Shown here one piece after another: positions 11,462 to 24,897 of a DNA stretch of 64,000 nucleotides. A model generated the notes under the pieces. The model did no database searches, was not told where the DNA came from, and worked only from the letters and a program-made list of their open reading frames with translations. Each line of letters begins with the position of its first letter. Within the stretch, counting starts at the first letter, position 1. Source of the DNA: Musa acuminata AAA Group (taxonomy: Eukaryota > Streptophyta > Magnoliopsida > Zingiberales > Musaceae). Where the stretch lies: contig NC_088357.1 in assembly GCF_036884655.1 (NCBI RefSeq), positions 11,458,501 through 11,522,500 of the forward strand. Direction: 5' to 3'. Made by a program: the position numbers and the translations under genes.

Positions 11462-14400
11462 TTAATGATCAAATGATGCAGTTGAAGACACAACTGGTTC
11501 TCCCAAAGGTTGTTGAGATGGTGGTGGACTTGTCCACAGTAGGGGTTCCGATGCTGGGTCGATTGGATAGCTACTCCTCAGTGGTGCAGAAAGAAGAGCC
11601 ATCTGGTATGCTGTTCTTGGTACAGGCAATTCATTTAATGCTACGCTTACTCCGGATATACCAAGGCCGCAACCAGAATACAACAGGGGAACGGACTTTT
11701 CGTGGTCCATCATTTTGTGCGAACCATCATCCTTGATATCTCCTGAATTCAATGACTTGTGCAGGAAACTCTTGAAGGAGTCAGAGCGAGATAAGATGCT
11801 ACATGCAGACAACCTTTGTGGAGCATCACCTCTACCAGGAAGGCCAAGAGAAGGCAGCTTATATGGCTCTGTTGGCTGCACTGAGCATTCTAACATTCGA
11901 AGTTCACGACCAACATCTTCTACAGGAGAGGCTGATTCAGGTTGACGAGCCTTCTTGGGCATCCACCACTTGATATAACTTGTCAGGTCTACTTTCCTCT
12001 CCAAGCCAGCAATACCAGCAAATCTTCCATCAGTAGCTGCATCGCTGCTTGTACCTTACATGCGAGAAATCTAGTTAATCCATCCAACAATTCAATACAT
12101 TGGAGTTTAGCTTTGACAAGCTTTTCGAGTTTCAAGTAGGTTTTGTTTGTGCACTTACTGCAATTGTTGAAATACTCATCCCCTGGCATCTGTCTGAAAG
12201 GTGTTTCCCACCGATTATTTTGAGGTTGTCTGAGTCAAAAAAAAAAACATTAAAATTAACTATATAAAGAATAATACTAAGAAGTAAAAGACATTTTTAA
12301 ATAAAATCACAAGACAACAAGTACTTCCTTTCTAAGTCAACTGTTTATACAATTAAATATGTAGTCACTTAGAATAAGTAATTAAGGTTGAGTTTGGCAG
12401 ATAAAAATAAGCATCTACCATGGTTAGATATGGTTGAGCCTCAATATCTAGGTAAGATTTTTGGGATATAAACCTAATCTGCTGGTGACAGTTTCTCAGC
12501 AAAAGACCCCACCAATAGTCCCGATAGAGTGGTTTAACTGGGATATCTAGTTATCTGATAAGGTAAATCCTGCATATCTATCAGTCACTATGACTCTAGA
12601 GGTGCAAGAAAATTAATAGTCCAATACTAAAAAATCATGGATCCAGATACCTAACAAGCTGGGACATGAAGTCTTGAGTGAAATGATGAGATCAACTAAT
12701 AAAAGAAATTTTGTAAAAACATGATCATACGAAAGCTTTGATTATATTCATATATTCAAGCAATTTCCCAACCATGGATTCAGCATGAGATGCATTGACC
12801 TGAAGAACTACTTGGTTGGCACACATGCAGTGTTACCACAAAACATTTCTTCAGTGCATGCTAGGGAAGCTTGAAAAACGAACATAAAAATACATAGCAG
12901 TAAATTTTGTGCCAGTAGCTGCACAGCACATTTCATGGCACAAGGCACCTAAGTTCTTGTTTGCCAAATGTGCTTCCAACTCTATGCACTCCTAGTCATA
13001 TGGGAAATGCTATACAGGACAGGTACGGATGAAGAGAACTGGGGTATTGGCAGTTTAGCAACAGGTTTTGTGCCTAGCCTAGTTGTCTTAATAGTAAATG
13101 TTGACCTGAACTCAGGCAATCTGATCGATTACATTTTTATAACTTGGATTCAGTCATCACCCAATCATGTTCTACCAGTTTTTATGGTTAGCAACTCTGG
13201 TTAAGCTATCTCAGGTCCTCACCAAACACCAGAATGCCATCTTTGGTAAGTTTGCACCTATTATGGTTTATTCATGAAACACTCTATTTACATAAATATT
13301 AGAACCCCAACTGAATATAGTCAATTTGTTATGCAAAATTACAACTATATAATTTACATCAATCAGCTTGAGATAATTGCTTGTCATAAAGATGAAACAA
13401 TTCTATATGTGGTTAGAATGGACTTAGTAGTTATAGAAAAAAGAAAGAGTAAAGATTAACCCAATACTTATAAAGGTCAAGGCAGGTCATCCTAACATGA
13501 TAGACTTCTTGTGATCTTCAGTTTAGGAGCAAGCCTGTGCATATTAATAACTTCCATGTTTGATTTTCCTGAACCATTTAACAGAATCAGTGTCAATATC
13601 AGCAATCCATGTCAGCCAGATTAGATTAGGATTCAGCACACCATCATTACAATTGTAAATTTTAATTTAGAAAAAGATCATGGGGATCTTTGCTTAGGTG
13701 ACTTTGTTACTAAATAATTTATTAATCAATATCATCTGGTGATCATGAGAACTCATCAAAAGCAAACTATTTCCAAACAAAAGGAAATAACTATCGGCCT
13801 CAAAGTAGGTATGGACATTGATATATAAACCAGGGTCTGCCGTACCGAACTGTACCGCCCGGTACGGGCGGTACATACCGGTCCGACAGGTTGTCGGTAC
13901 GCGGACCGCCTCTTACCGGTCCGAGTGCACTGTAGCACTGTAGATGTGCTACAGTACTCGGTACACCTGAGTGTATCGCTCGGTATACCGTACCGTACCG
14001 GTACCGAGCCCAGGTCGAAATAACGGTACGGTACGGTATTGCAAACCTTGATATAAACCATTTAAAGAAGTGATCTATGATTATTGGTTTCTCTATAATG
14101 CTTCACTAGTGCTTATGTTGCTTCTACATTTGAAGTGAAACATATGTGTCACTAAGTGATAGTTGATTCAACATCCAGGATTATAGCTGATGAGACCATG
14201 ATGCACATATCAGTTCATACAAACTGGTAATTAGAAAAAAATAATATAAAAAAATACCCTTGTGTTCTAGTATCGTGGCCAATTATCTACCTTTGATGTT
14301 CAGTTCAAAAAATCTAAACACCAGACCAACTTGATTTAGGGTTTCACTTTGGAAATTTTAAATAGTATATGAACTTGGTCAAATAAAAATCGTCCGAAAT

Positions 14401-17400
14401 AATTTTCAAGGATAGAGAAAGAAAAGAAAAACTACACCCACCACAGTACACATTGGTATATTATTGTGTTTATTGCATGCACATTATATAACCCCATGAA
14501 CACAGCCCAACAAATATCCATAAGTTATGTGATCACTTCACAATCCTGAATTATTCAACATGAAAGGTCCACTCACGCAATTGACCAGGCATGCAAAAAT
14601 AGTCATAGTTTAGAGCACGAGGATATAGTGAGCTCCAAGTTGTGCTTAACATAAAAAAGTTGCAATGCAGACCATAATCAATGCATACCTCGAAAGCCCA
14701 CGATATTTTGGAAATCCTCTCGAAAATGCACTGCTTTTTCTGTAAAAGAGAAAAATGATTGTGTTAGAGAATGTTTTAAGATGACCTAGTTTTCCTCCAA
14801 TTCTAGCTCTTTTAAGCGGGAGTTTGTCATTGAAACTACTGATGGCCTCTACTCGTGCCAACTCATAAAAGAAAAACATGAAGAAGGATGCAAAGAACAA
14901 GGGGGACGAAAGAATCCAAACACCAAATTGCTAAAGTTGTCCATGCCTTCTTAAAGACACGAGATAATCTTCCTTTGAAACCATCTGCATCTCTTCAAGA
15001 TCTCTTGCATAATCCGTGACCTGCACAATATTAGAAAAAGCTGTGTGATTAAAGGAATAATTCTGAATAGGATCACCAAATAAGCTCAAGATTAGAAATG
15101 GTAAATAGGTAACTTTGGCATGTCAATGTCATCAAGTACCACAAAATCCCAATAGCCTGTCAAGAAAAGAATTCCACATGTAGAAAGCATTGCAACTGAC
15201 CAGTATCCTAGCTTTAAAACCATATTTAGCTATGTGTCAAAAATCAGTTAAAAGCTCCTCACACAACTAAAGCTTCACATGCTCTCCCTGATCATAATAA
15301 GCTAATTTGCTGACAGAAACTAAACTAAATAGAAGTATCAAACCTACTGGTTCAATATTCTTAGACAATTAGCATATAGATATACCATAATGTTCAACAT
15401 GCACCAAACTCACATAGCAGCAAGATGTTAGTGATTCAAATCTAAGCATCAATGGTATCGATGGGAGACAGGAGTATAATCTCTATATTTACCAAAAATC
15501 TATTTCACATATATTGAGCTTATAGTGCATCCATATTGTGTTAATGTGTTTAGCACATAGGATTTCATAGTTAAAGTATAGACTTGTTTTAGACCTTGTC
15601 ATGGACCAAATTATTAAAGATTTGTTTGGGTGACCATAAATCTCAAATGCTTAAGCTGTTAGGAAATGACCCAATATATTCTTTAACACCCCCTCTCAAA
15701 AGCAAGTAGGTTTAGGCTTGACGTGTGAACGAAATCATGTATGATGCAAGCTCAAATGATGAATGGGTACTTTCACGACTGTTTTTAATTAGACACTGGG
15801 AAAGAGACGAATTCGAACTCATGACATACTCTGATATCATGTTAAAATCAATGATGATGAATCTAAGTAAACTAGTCAAGGTTAACATACATGCGATTTG
15901 ACACCAGGTCAATATATAAATTTAAGCTTTTTCAGGTAAGGGTCAAACCCAATATGTCATCAGACTCTTTCAATTCATAGAAATGTGGAACCGTTCTCTT
16001 AGTCCTCTAGCAATCTCTAGCACACACATGAATATTTCTTAACATCTTTTTCTATTCACGTGTGGCTCAATCATCTTTTCCTTATTCATAAGGATAGGTC
16101 AAACTATGGTTTGGACCTATTTCTTCTTTTTCACCAAGTTGCAACCAAAATTTAGCCTTCTTTACTTTTTTTTTTTACTCACTCATTTATTTTATTACGA
16201 ACCTTGGCTCCGATACCATATTAAAATCGACGATGATGAATCTGAGTCAAACTAGTCAAGTTAATATACATGTGATTTGTCAGTTCAACCTAAAACCTTA
16301 TGCTTGTTAAGTTTTTGGTCAAAGCCAATAAATGTCAACAACTTTTCTAATACTTAGTAATTTGGGGTTATTCTCTTGGTCTTTTTTCAATCTGTATCTC
16401 ACACACATGAATATTTTCTAACACAAATAGCATTGTACCAATGTAATTCATTACCATGAGCACAAGTGACCTCATTTTTATTAACACGTAATTAAAGGGA
16501 AACAAACTGAAGTTTTTAGTTCATGTATTCAAATAATTCTCACAATTCCTTAAAACTCAAACTTCATTTGATTTTACAAATATACTTAGCTTGCAGAACT
16601 TCATGTTCATGGATTTCCATTCCATATATAACATGTTGAATGTCTTAGATTCAATTTGTATCAACACACTAGAAATACATCCATTCAATCAAATGCTATA
16701 TTCATCCTAAATAGGCTAACAAGTCCATTTTAAATATTAGTTTTTACCAGGAAGCAATTGAAAATAACATAGTTAGAAAATGATAGCCCCTATACTTTAG
16801 CATACAATTCACCTTGATAATGTATGTGAACTTTTGTTTGCATGTGTGCTAAGACATGGCATTGTTCATTGCATAGGCATGACACTTGTTAATGAATTGC
16901 GTAGGCAATTCATCAACCATTTATAACAAAAACAAGTTCCACCAGAACTTGTTAATGATCTTCAAGCTACACGTTATAACTGAGTTATATCCACAAGGGG
17001 AGACCAATAAGTTGACCTTAAACTAAAGCAACAGCCAATAGCCATGTTACAGATTTATATAATTCTCACGGGAAAATTAATAAGTGTCCCAGCACCCCAG
17101 TATTTTAAAGCAGCAAGATCATATGCCCTAGCAGCAGCTTCCTCATCGTCATAAGCACCTGAGAAGAATTAACATACAGGGAGAATTAACTAAATGAACT
17201 TCCAAAATGATAAAACAACAAGAAGGAAGATAGTTACTGATTACTGAAAAACCTGCTGCGTACCTAAATATACTGGAGATACAGTTCATGTGCCAACAAA
17301 TTCCATGCAAATAAAAAAAAATTGAGTTAGCTGACAACAAGTAATAAGATGACATATTCATCCTTGCATTTTGATATATCACATTCATGGAAGACAAATA

Positions 17401-19094
17401 TACAAAAGAAACCGTGCTTCAGAGGCACCATCCCTTGATCACCATTGTTGATGGAAAAAAAAGGATAACAATTGGGGTCTAATTTCAAAGTCGTACATTT
17501 TCCAAATGTCTATTACGAGAATTGTCGCACTTACCTTGTTTTCCTTTCTTATTTTGGTTTTGGTTCCAAGTACTTTTATCCCAAAGATGAGCCTCATACC
17601 GGCCTGTCCACCTATGCCTATTATTTGAGAAGGTAGAAAATGCAATGAGATAACTGAATTTGGGAAATTGAAAAGCAAACAAGAAAAAAAAATGGCAAAA
17701 ATTGGATATAATACCATCATATAATCTACCCAGATTTAAAAGTTTTGCAGTTTAAAGGAAAAGAATAATAACTACGACTTAAGGTGATGACAAAATTCAG
17801 ATCAGCCAAACGAGACAAACTATAATTTAACTAATTGAAAGTATCAAAAATGGCAACGTGCAAAAGATATTAAATTAGTTCCAAGAAGATAGTTGAATCA
17901 CAAAGCCAAAGAAGAACAGGAAACCTAAAATATCAATGATAAGTTTCAAATCTTAGTTTGCAAGACCGACATCAGAATCAGGATCAGCTATAGAGAAGAA
18001 AATCAGGACCAGAAAGATATAATCAAAAAATTACAGATTCATAAAGGTAGCAAATAATTAGACTAATTCTAACAAAGACAACAATAGTATGTGGTAAAAA
18101 ACTATTTTGCCTTTATGCTCCATAAGGATATCTAATTTTAGAGTATATGAAACTGAAATATAAATAACAAAAGTTCATGCAAAAGATTTAAAATTTTATT
18201 TATAAAATATTAAAGTAATTATAAATTAATTGTAGTAAATAACTATTATATACTTGTCAATGTTGTCATACAAGAGACACAAAACCTATCCACCTACAAA
18301 TTTGAAGATCGTAATAATGTCGACAATGAAGGTGTAGGGTCATACAAACACAAACAAAGAAGAATCCTTAGTTGAAGGGAGCACCCACATAGTTTGAGTT
18401 TATATCCAAATCTCATGATTAGCTAGGTAGTATATTGGAAAGAGACTTGAAAGATAACAAAAGTTTGTTTTTCCTAGTATACAAATCCCAAATCTAATGC
18501 AAGTTGGCATGATTTAGAAGATTCCTGATCCTAACCCAAGTACAGGATTTCTTTACAACACGAATCAAGGAATTACGCTCCAGAGTACTGTATTTCAACC
18601 ATACGTTATGTTTAGAAAGGAATTCTTCTTACTATTTAATTTCCCACAGAATGTGATTTCTTCATGCATATTATAGTTTTAGTTCGTGGATCTTTCATCA
18701 CATTTAGGGTCTAAAAGAGACAGACAAGGAAAACATGCATTAAGCCAAAACCGTTCTCGAGCATTTGAACAAACACATTAAGCACGTCCCAGTTCTCCCG
18801 AACCAAAAGAAGCGAACCGGCATCAGTATGGCCTACGCACAAAGGGCCGATCCAGGGAAACGCAGGGGCCACCCTATACATCTACCTGGTGACTCCTCGG
18901 TAGATGGAGCTCCTCTTGCCGGCAGCACAAGGTGGCATCCGGCTGATCCGCTCCTTGGCGGTGCACACCCTCTCCTTCCTCGCCTTCTTCTGCTCCAGGC
19001 GCGGCGGATCGCTCTCCCTCCGGCCTTCCGACGGCGCTTCGCCGCCTCCCACCGCCACCGCCTCCACCTTGGGGATCCCAGGATCGGTGGCCAT
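11462..19094 (-). CDS. AP2-domain transcription factor, At2g41710/WRI-related type
   Basis: Predicted nuclear DNA-binding regulator of the AP2 subfamily. Exons in transcript order: 19094-18886, 17617-17535, 17272-17264, 17158-17070, 15020-14947, 14739-14689, 12229-12159 and 12054-11462; total 1179 nt, 392 residues, complete from ATG to TAA. Residues 61-130 form one full AP2 domain ([70 protein letters not shown]). [17 protein letters not shown] and [17 protein letters not shown] follow; the second AP2 repeat is only a remnant, as in At2g41710. The C-terminus carries [19 protein letters not shown] and EPYK, shared with that protein, which supports this subgroup over WRI1. Intron 5 has a GC donor. 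The N-terminus is Arg/Glu-rich and basic. Its targets cannot be told from sequence. Confidence 0.93.
12230..14688. other. AP2-gene intron 6 hosting a hAT MITE
   Basis: A 2.46 kb intron between PKYRGLSR and QPQNNRWE. It is AT-rich, with no exon seen. It carries the 220-bp MITE at 13831-14050. Confidence 0.8.
13831..14050. mobile_element. 220-bp non-autonomous hAT-type MITE
   Basis: The termini CAGGGTCTGC and GCAAACCTTG are imperfect inverted repeats beginning CA. The flanking 8-bp direct duplication ATATAAAC lies at 13823-13830 and 14051-14058. The body is GC-rich with many GGTACCG and CGGTAC palindromic motifs. An 8-bp duplication with CA...TG ends is the hAT hallmark. It has no coding capacity. 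Confidence 0.88.
14740..14946 (-). other. GC-AG intron in the AP2 gene
   Basis: The exon ends TTTAAGAAG and the intron starts GCATGG; the acceptor is TTTTACAG at 14740-14747. Joining gives [11 protein letters not shown] in frame, the family-typical junction. No nearby GT gives this product. Confidence 0.8.
15021..17069. other. AP2-gene intron 4
   Basis: A 2.05 kb AT-rich intron between TLINFP and VTDYARD. Two segments near 15790-15960 and 16210-16330 resemble each other (GATGATGAATCTRAGT...CTAGTCAAG...GTTAA), which looks like an old dispersed or duplicated repeat. Nothing else was seen. Confidence 0.55.
17264..17272 (-). other. 9-nt micro-exon encoding VYL of the AP2 domain
   Basis: TATATTTAG (minus strand) sits between CTCCAG and GTACGC. 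Joined to the preceding G and the following GT it reads V-Y-L-G, completing KKGKQ-VYL-GAYDDEE. Relatives such as WRI1 are known for a 9-bp exon coding VYL at this place. Confidence 0.93.
17618..18885. other. AP2-gene intron 1
   Basis: A 1.27 kb AT-rich intron between the AP2 residues VTR and HRW, with canonical ends on the minus strand. No embedded feature was recognised. Confidence 0.8.
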
Positions 19095-21767
19095 GGAAGA
19101 GCCCCTCAGGAGCTGAGCGAGTGAGAAGAGACGGAAAGATCCTCTCGCTCTCCGCAGCCTTTGGATTCAAATGGAGAGCCCGCCCGCCGGAGAGTAAGCG
19201 CTTGGGTCGGAGAGGAAAAGAAAACAAAGAAAAGAAAAAGGAGAAAACGATACTAAAAACCGCACCGACAGTCTCACGTGCTTCACCTTGTCGAAGACGC
19301 GGTTCCGCACGGGTCCCAGGAATCTACCCATTCATCACATGAGTACGGTCGTAGGGTAGCGATATAAGGGTAGCGGAGGTATCGCTCGAGGAAGCTGCGG
19401 GAAGGGGAAGGACGCACGGGGAAGCAGTGGGACCCAGGCGGCAGGTTTCATGTGGGTTACATCAGGGAAGGGAAGGGAAGCGGAGGGGGAATCCGAGGCT
19501 GGGCGGCCCGAAAACCGAATCCGAGAGAGAAGAACGGGGAAGCTCCGGATCTGCTTCCTTTTTCGACCCAGCAGACAGCATTTTCGCGACACAAGTCCAA
19601 GGGGTGCCCGCGAGACCCACAGGCGTTTGTGGGAGCTGGCTTGGTTTTTATTGATGTCGCCTACTTCGAACGGAACACGAATCCTCCACCGTGCCGACAT
19701 ATACATTCCAAACCATGATCCGACACCACCATCGTGCTCCGAGATGCGTGCAGTAACTGGGAATAATCCCTTTAATATTCGCGCCCGAACCCACTTGCCT
19801 TATGCCAGCAAGGTTCGATCACTCTCGATGGCCCGAATCCAACCGAGGTCCAGTGTGGTGCACGATGGATCCATGAATTATAATGTTTGATTTCGTCTAA
19901 TTGACTTCTAGCGAAGTACTGATCCATGAGTGCGTGTTTTCGGCTTCCGGTGTATGCGTTCACTGGTGATCAATACTTCCATTGGCTCAAAACGAGGAGT
20001 TTGGACAGGGCAAGCATTATTCTCCATTTATAAAGTATAATAATCATCGATTATGATTAAATTATTTGATTTTTGAGCATATGATGAATTTGATGGAAAT
20101 AAGCACGATTGTTCCAAGTTCAATAAAGCATTCCTTTGTCGAATCATCGATACTTTGACCTACAAATATCACAATAATAAATATTAAAAAATAATTTTAA
20201 ATTATTATAAAAATATTGAATTATTTTCTAACAATTTGGAGATATATTTCAAGCACATTTGAAATGTACCTTCATCTCAAATGTGTATTGACAGGTCCGA
20301 TATACATTTCAAATGTTGATTCGTGTTTAGTAATTTTTTTCAAATCATATCTAATCTCGATACATTTTGTATGACACTAATCTAATTTTTTAAATTTTGA
20401 AAATATCTTATGACTTTATCTAAAATTATAAAATTGTCAAAAGAATTTAGCAAGAAATTAATATGATTTATTTTTTTTATAAGATAAAATTTTATTTATT
20501 TAGTTTTAAAGATTATTTTATATTTATTTATATGATTATATTTCTATATATTATACATTTGGGTCATACAATTTTTTTATAAGATTATATTTATTTATTT
20601 ATTTACCTATTAGTTTAAATAAATATATATATTAAAAATATTAGAAGGATAAATTTATCATAAATATTGAATATATATCATAAATTTATCATAAAATTTA
20701 TCATAATTTTACCAAACAACACTTACTTCAACACATATTTAAAATATAATTTTCATCTTTTGTTTACCAAACACTATAAATATTTTGCACATTCACAAAA
20801 ATCCCCTATTGAGTTTTCTAGAATTAAGAGAAAGAGTATATTCTAATTTATCCAACAAACATCTATGTCACAATATGGATGAATCTTTATTAATGAACTA
20901 TGTTTCGTTACAATATCCAATTGTAGAGTTATCATATTTTTTTTAACTTAGGATTCAAATTAACTCTATATAAAGTATCATATAGAATTCAAAGTATAAT
21001 TTTTATTAAATCATAAAACATATTAAGATTTTTAGAATCAAGAGAAAGAGTACATTCAAATTTATCCAATTTATAAATAGAAACTAAATCTATAAAAATT
21101 AAAAGAACACAAAAAGTATATTCAGGATCCATCAAGTGATTCGTCTCGAGGTGTAAGTGATAAGTTTCTATTAGTGTCATATCCACTTTGAGACAATTTT
21201 GAATAATAATAAATCTTTTATATTCTTTTAGTTTTTTTATTAAAAAAATATTTGTAAGTTATTAGTAGCATAGGTTGAAATACCAAAATCTATCTACTAA
21301 GAATTAAAAGAGACTTAAGTAATGTTTGATTCGAAATATACAAAGGTAAATGTTTTATCTTATTTTTGTCTAGTGTTTATTAAAATCCTTATTCATATGT
21401 CCTTTCTTACCATAAATGTGATACTTTATCGTGAAAACTCTTTTTTCTCGAGGATGAACAGAATTTTCAAACTTAAACTTATTTGGCCGATACCACTTCA
21501 TTTTCCTTTTCTTATTACTAAGTCTTTCAGAAATAATGAGAACATCATGAACTTTTTTTTGCCTTAATCTTAATTTCTCTTACACATATTAGTTTCATTC
21601 AAATTTCATTTATCTTTACTTATATTATAGCTGATCTTAAATAGTTTAAATTATGAAGGAAGTTAATTAAGAATAAATTGCATAAGAAAATGCTAATATT
21701 CATACCTAAGATATTGAGTTTAGTAGCTTTATCAGTCATACATATGAAATTATATTTAATCTGAGCA

Positions 21768-23140
21768 AATTACATATTATCTCTTATAATTAGCTACATT
21801 TAATATCACAGTCTTTATACTTTAAAAAGTTACATTGGCATCTCTATAATTATGAAAATGAAACATCTATTCATTTACTCTAACACCATTTGTTTTACCA
21901 ATACAAACATAAAAATAAAGGATAAAAAGATAATTTTAACGTTTCAGTTGGTGGCGACGGAAGAAGTCAGTGGTGGTAAACGATAACACTATTGGGAAAT
22001 ATGGGTGGTTATTGTGGATGAGGAGAACATCGATGAGAGGTGAGGGCCGCTCTGCTTGTATTAATATCGATACAGATGCAAAGCAACAAAAGAGTCACTC
22101 GGCGACTACATCAATGACAAATACCATGGTGTACTTAGTGTCAAATTTCAAGACTCATATTTTTTCTACTACTGTCAGATACATTCGCCACGAGCTCGAC
22201 AACCACTCGCCTTCCAGAGCTTCCCTTCCCGGTCGATGATAACCACGACGAATATAACTCTTTTGATGGGCCTCTTATCTCCCCTTTTTCATGCCCATGC
22301 CGAAATTAACATGATAGTGAGAGGAGCAGAAGAAGCTCTAGTGACCCCAACTTCAGGTTGAGCGATCTGCCCAATGAGTCAATGATGCAGCTTGGCAATT
22401 GTATCAGTGTCACTCTACATCTACATCAGTTCTAATGCAAATGCCAAGCAATCCTTTTGTCACTTAGCAACTATATTGGCATTGACACAGATGTTGGTGG
22501 CTACCATGACGTCTATGGTGAAGATGGTAGTCATCTCGCTATTGATCTATTAGACAATTTGCTCGACCCGAAACTAGGGTTGTCGGAGCTCTTACCACTC
22601 CCCTCACTACCATGTCAGTTTTAACATGGGTATAAAAAAGGGGAGATGAGAGGCTCACCGAAGGATGAGCTCTATTCACCATAGTTATTATCGAACAGAA
22701 AGGGAAGTTCTATAAGGCTGGTCGACAAGTGATTATTAAGCTCCCGATTGACATATCTGATGATGGTAGAAAAATGTGGGTCACAGAATTTGATATTGAG
22801 AACGTCATTATACCCATTATCAATATCGTTATTAAGCAACCCCTTCATCATTTTACATCTACGTCGATATCGACATAGATGTAGAGCAGCTCTCACCTCT
22901 CATCATTGCTCTCCTCATTCACAATCACCCATGGCCCTGCATTATCGTCCGTCACCACTAATTAAAATATTAAAATTATTTTTTGCCATTTATTTCATAT
23001 TTTTATTAGTAAAATCAATAATATTAGGGTATATAAATATAGATGTTTTACTTTCGTAACTATAAGGATGCCAATATAATTTTTTAAAGTGTAAAAACCG
23101 AGATGCTAAAGTTAACTAACTATAAGGGATAATACGTAAT
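21768..23140. mobile_element. Foldback-like element with long inverted repeats
   Basis: The left arm (about 21768-22335) and right arm (about 22605-23140) are diverged reverse complements. The outer edges pair as AATTACATATTATCTCTTAT with ATAAGGGATAATACGTAATT. Inside, ATTGGCATCTCTATAATTA pairs with the complement of TAACTATAAGGATGCCAAT, and GAGAGGTGAG pairs with CTCACCTCTC. The spacer is about 270 bp. The arms carry no recognisable transposase. Exact ends and target duplications were not resolved, so the superfamily (MULE with long TIRs, or foldback) is open. Confidence 0.75.
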
Positions 23141-24897
23141 TAGTCTCTTTAACCCTCTAGTGTCATCATATTGAGTTAAAAAATCAGTTCTTTCATTAGA
23201 GTGCCAAATATTGATTTATTAGTAATATTAAAACATTTTTCAATAGCTATTAAGTATTCCATGGTGCTATTTATCGGTGGTAACGAGGTCTTGATATTAT
23301 TTGCAAGTATTATTCTTGTAAACATCAAGTTGATACGTTTATTTCATTTACTTATTCCAAAGTGATATTATCAATGACATTTATGCGGCTTTCAATAGGT
23401 ACTGCAAGGTTAAAATCTAATATTAATATTCTTAATGTAAACTATATATATGCTCAAGCCACTTTAAATAATTTAATCATGGAAGAACAAGGATATTGGA
23501 TGCTTGAGTATATAAAAAATAAAAAATCACTAAAAATATAAAATATAAAATAATATTAATATTTTGAGTTATTATATTTTGATGAACTATTGATATCATC
23601 TATATTTCTCCCTTATATGAAATATTGATATATATAGTATTCACTCAAACATAATAATTATGGTATTAATAGTATTATCCTTTCCCATCATAAAATTAAT
23701 TGAAAAAGACTATTCTTTAAGATTATCTTCATTTTTTAATTATGGTACTATTTATGAATATTATTTCTTAATATCATTTATGATTAATTTTTAATATAAT
23801 TTTATAAATTTATTAATCGAAGTCACTTTTGTGATTAAAAGATCAATAAAAGTATAAAATAAATAATAAATTATTTATTATAATTTACATTCCTTAAATT
23901 TATCATCTTAGAACACCTTCGTGATTATTAGTCAAATAAATCTTAAGAATATAAATTATGAATACATTTACTTAATTTTTCTTTACTGGTGTAAAATTTA
24001 TTCAATAAAACAACACAATAATAATTGAGCATAAATTTCAATAAACACAATTAGGAAATATCAATAGCTAAGAATAAACATCATACTTTCATGCGAAAAT
24101 TAATAATATATTATATTTTTATGCTTATATATTTAATAGACACATAAATATTTCAAAATAATACTTAAATTTTTTAAATAACGTAAGGAATTAATTTTGG
24201 ATAATAATAAATTATATCACATTAATAATAATAAAATAACTATAATTTATTTTTTTCTTTAATTTTTGGAAAATTATTTATTAATTTTTATGGCATAATT
24301 TTGTTATCATTCATGAATTATGGTTGTTCGAAGAATAATAGTAAATCTGAAGGGTAAAAGTGGAATAGAGGACATCGATAAAAAATAGACAATTTCATAA
24401 GAGTAAAACCGATGTTTTGGTAGTTAAAAATATTTGATTTTGGAACGATAAAACATAAAAAAAAAAATATTAATTGAAATTAATATAATTTAAAAAGGTA
24501 AAATCAATTTTTAAGGAGTGGACCTACTATCGAGTCCTACAATAGTTCCGTGCCAACCAAAACCAAGGAGGAAACTCTAGCCTCAACGAACCTGGTCGTT
24601 GCTAGTTATCGTTACTAAAACACCACCACCATGACTAGGCAATCACTAGTGAGGTCACCATCTCCCTCAATAGCGACCCAAACACCACTACTAAGATCCC
24701 TATTATTCAATGGTGATCTACCATGTATAATCTTTTTCCCGATGAGGACTTCTATGCATGCTTTTAACACAGCATTGTCGTCCATCGCTTCACAGCCCTT
24801 GATTGGGTTGTCTTTGACAACAGTGTCAACTCCACCGCAGTAGCACCGTCACACCCAATAGTGAATACAATTGGTCGTTGACCAATTGCTATACCTT

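Noticed and set aside
11224..11945. Plus-strand open frames overlapping the AP2 last exon
   Set aside because: They are antisense to a conserved coding exon ([12 protein letters not shown]...EPYK) and have no family resemblance.
19335..19890. Open frames upstream of the AP2 gene on both strands
   Set aside because: GC-rich upstream/5' UTR sequence; no similarity to known proteins and no splice-site support.
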